Assembly (NCBI GenBank): GCA_036752825.1 | Contig: DAIORV010000114.1 | Span: 1 to 7,045 of the forward strand | DNA length: 7,045 nt | Source of the DNA: UBA5177 sp002413265 | GTDB taxonomy: Bacteria > Chloroflexota > UBA5177 | Reading direction: 5' to 3' | In this document: one piece after another, positions 6,132-7,045 of the stretch | Position numbering within the stretch: position 1 is the stretch's first letter | Layout: each line of letters starts with the position of its first letter | Program-made: the position numbers and the translations under genes | The notes under the pieces: generated by a model | The model's database searches: none | What the model was told of the DNA's origin: nothing | Seen by the model: only the letters and a program-made list of their open reading frames with translations

Positions 6132-7045
6132 TCAGGCCGGCAGAGCCAAGTTCTCAATCTCCACCTGGCGACGCAGAGACTCGACTTCCTCCCGTGATCC
6201 GATCCACGGCTCGTAGCGCAGCGCGTTTGACGCGCCGCACGCCACCGCCAAACGGACGGCCTCCATCGGCTCGAGCCCTTGTGCCGTCGCCGAGAGAAAG
6301 CCGGCGACGAACGCGTCTCCCGATCCCACCGCATTCAGCTCATGTATCTGGGGAGCCCGCGCCCTCCACAGGCGGCCATCCACGGCTGCGATGCATCCAT
6401 CCCGTCCCAGGGTCACTAATACAATCTCGACCTCGCCGGCGACCGTGCGCGCCATCTCCGCCACCGGCGCATCTGCCTTCGTAGCCGACTGAAGCTCGTC
6501 CTCGTTCGGTGCCCCCGCCCACCCCCCCGCCTCTATTGCGGAGAGCAAACCTGGTCCACCGGCATCGACCAACACGCGCACGCCCACCCCCTTCATCCGC
6601 TGCACGATATGTCCGTACGCGGAGTCCGGCATACCTCGAGCAGCAGTCCCCGAGATGCACAGCAAGTCTCCCGGACTCACCGATGCCTGCAGGGCGTCAA
6701 GCAACCGCTCGATCTCGAGAGGCGTTATAAGCGGTCCAGGCTCGTTCAATACCGTCTGGCCACCGGAAGCTGCGTCCAGGACGGTGACGCAGGTCCTGGT
6801 CTCGCCCGCGATGTCGACCCACCTCGCGTCCAGACCGAGCTCGGCGCATCGTTCTTTGATGAACGCCGCCGCGGAGCCGCCGAGGAAGCCAACGACGCGG
6901 ACCTGCTCTCCAAGCCTGAGCAGATTGCGCGCGACGTTGATCCCTTTGCCTCCTGCAAAGCTGCGGGTCTCGGTGGCGCGCATCACTGTTCCGGGCGTGA
7001 GCAGCGGAACCTGGAGCACTCGATCGATCGCCGTATTCAAGCTCA
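6132..7045 (-). CDS. PfkB-family sugar-phosphate kinase, 1-phosphofructokinase/tagatose-6-phosphate kinase type (5' partial)
   Basis: A ribokinase-fold kinase that probably phosphorylates a hexose phosphate (fructose-1-phosphate, fructose-6-phosphate or tagatose-6-phosphate) with ATP. The frame is open to the right edge. The TTG at 7040 is the Leu of SLNTAID, matching the TLNPALD strand near the N-terminus of FruK, so only about 8-15 residues are missing. Numbering from that Leu: AGGKGINVAR (29-38) is PfkB signature 1, GETRTCVTV (79-87) is a substrate-region strand, SGTAARGMP (130-138) replaces the usual SGSLPxGVP, APNEDEL (177-183) replaces KPNxxEL, and NAVGSGDAFVAGF (236-248) is signature 2 with the catalytic base D242. 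About 303 visible residues fits the family. No fruA, fruR or lac genes are visible to fix the substrate, so no symbol is given. It is upstream of and co-directional with the sigma gene. Confidence 0.9.
   Translation of the reverse strand, partial: SLNTAIDRVLQVPLLTPGTVMRATETRSFAGGKGINVARNLLRLGEQVRVVGFLGGSAAAFIKERCAELGLDARWVDIAGETRTCVTVLDAASGGQTVLNEPGPLITPLEIERLLDALQASVSPGDLLCISGTAARGMPDSAYGHIVQRMKGVGVRVLVDAGGPGLLSAIEAGGWAGAPNEDELQSATKADAPVAEMARTVAGEVEIVLVTLGRDGCIAAVDGRLWRARAPQIHELNAVGSGDAFVAGFLSATAQGLEPMEAVRLAVACGASNALRYEPWIGSREEVESLRRQVEIENLALPA

Noticed and set aside
5359..6216. Open frame of 285 codons on the + strand opposite the sigma gene
   Set aside because: Antisense to the sigma and anti-sigma genes, whose domains are unmistakable; the translation has no recognisable domain.

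Overview
The window reads as ordinary chromosomal DNA from a high-GC bacterium. It has compact spacing, GC-rich third codon positions, overlapping genes and non-ATG starts. The E1 protein looks more like the stand-alone type found in Gram-positive bacteria, Chloroflexota and Acidobacteriota than like the fused mycobacterial form. I cannot assign a phylum from sequence alone.

Left part (2-3662, + strand): a two-gene 2-oxoglutarate dehydrogenase operon. The E1 gene (sucA/odhA) runs in from beyond the left edge, so its N-terminus is missing. It overlaps by 11 bases the E2 dihydrolipoamide succinyltransferase gene (sucB/odhB), whose real start is the ATG at 2361. Together E1 and E2 decarboxylate 2-oxoglutarate and pass the succinyl group to CoA in the TCA cycle. 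The E3 gene (lpd) is not next to them, so E3 must be encoded elsewhere.

Middle (3663-4264): about 600 bases without a convincing gene, lying between convergent transcription units. It is dense in short inverted repeats. They include a 7-bp hairpin with a TTTT loop, a REP-like GTAG-plus-hairpin element with a diverged second copy, and recurring AGGGCGC-containing repeats.

Right part (4265-7045, - strand): reading leftwards, a PfkB-family sugar-phosphate kinase (FruK/LacC-like, 5' end outside the window), then 62 bases later an ECF sigma factor, then an anti-sigma factor. The anti-sigma gene starts at a TTG that overlaps the sigma stop codon, behind a consensus GGAGGT. The anti-sigma protein has a cytoplasmic zinc-finger-type N-terminus, one membrane helix, and an unusually large extracytoplasmic region with eight cysteines. 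This sigma/anti-sigma pair is the most interesting content: a probable envelope-stress or redox signalling unit with an unrecognised sensor domain. Nothing here is clearly a new multi-gene system.
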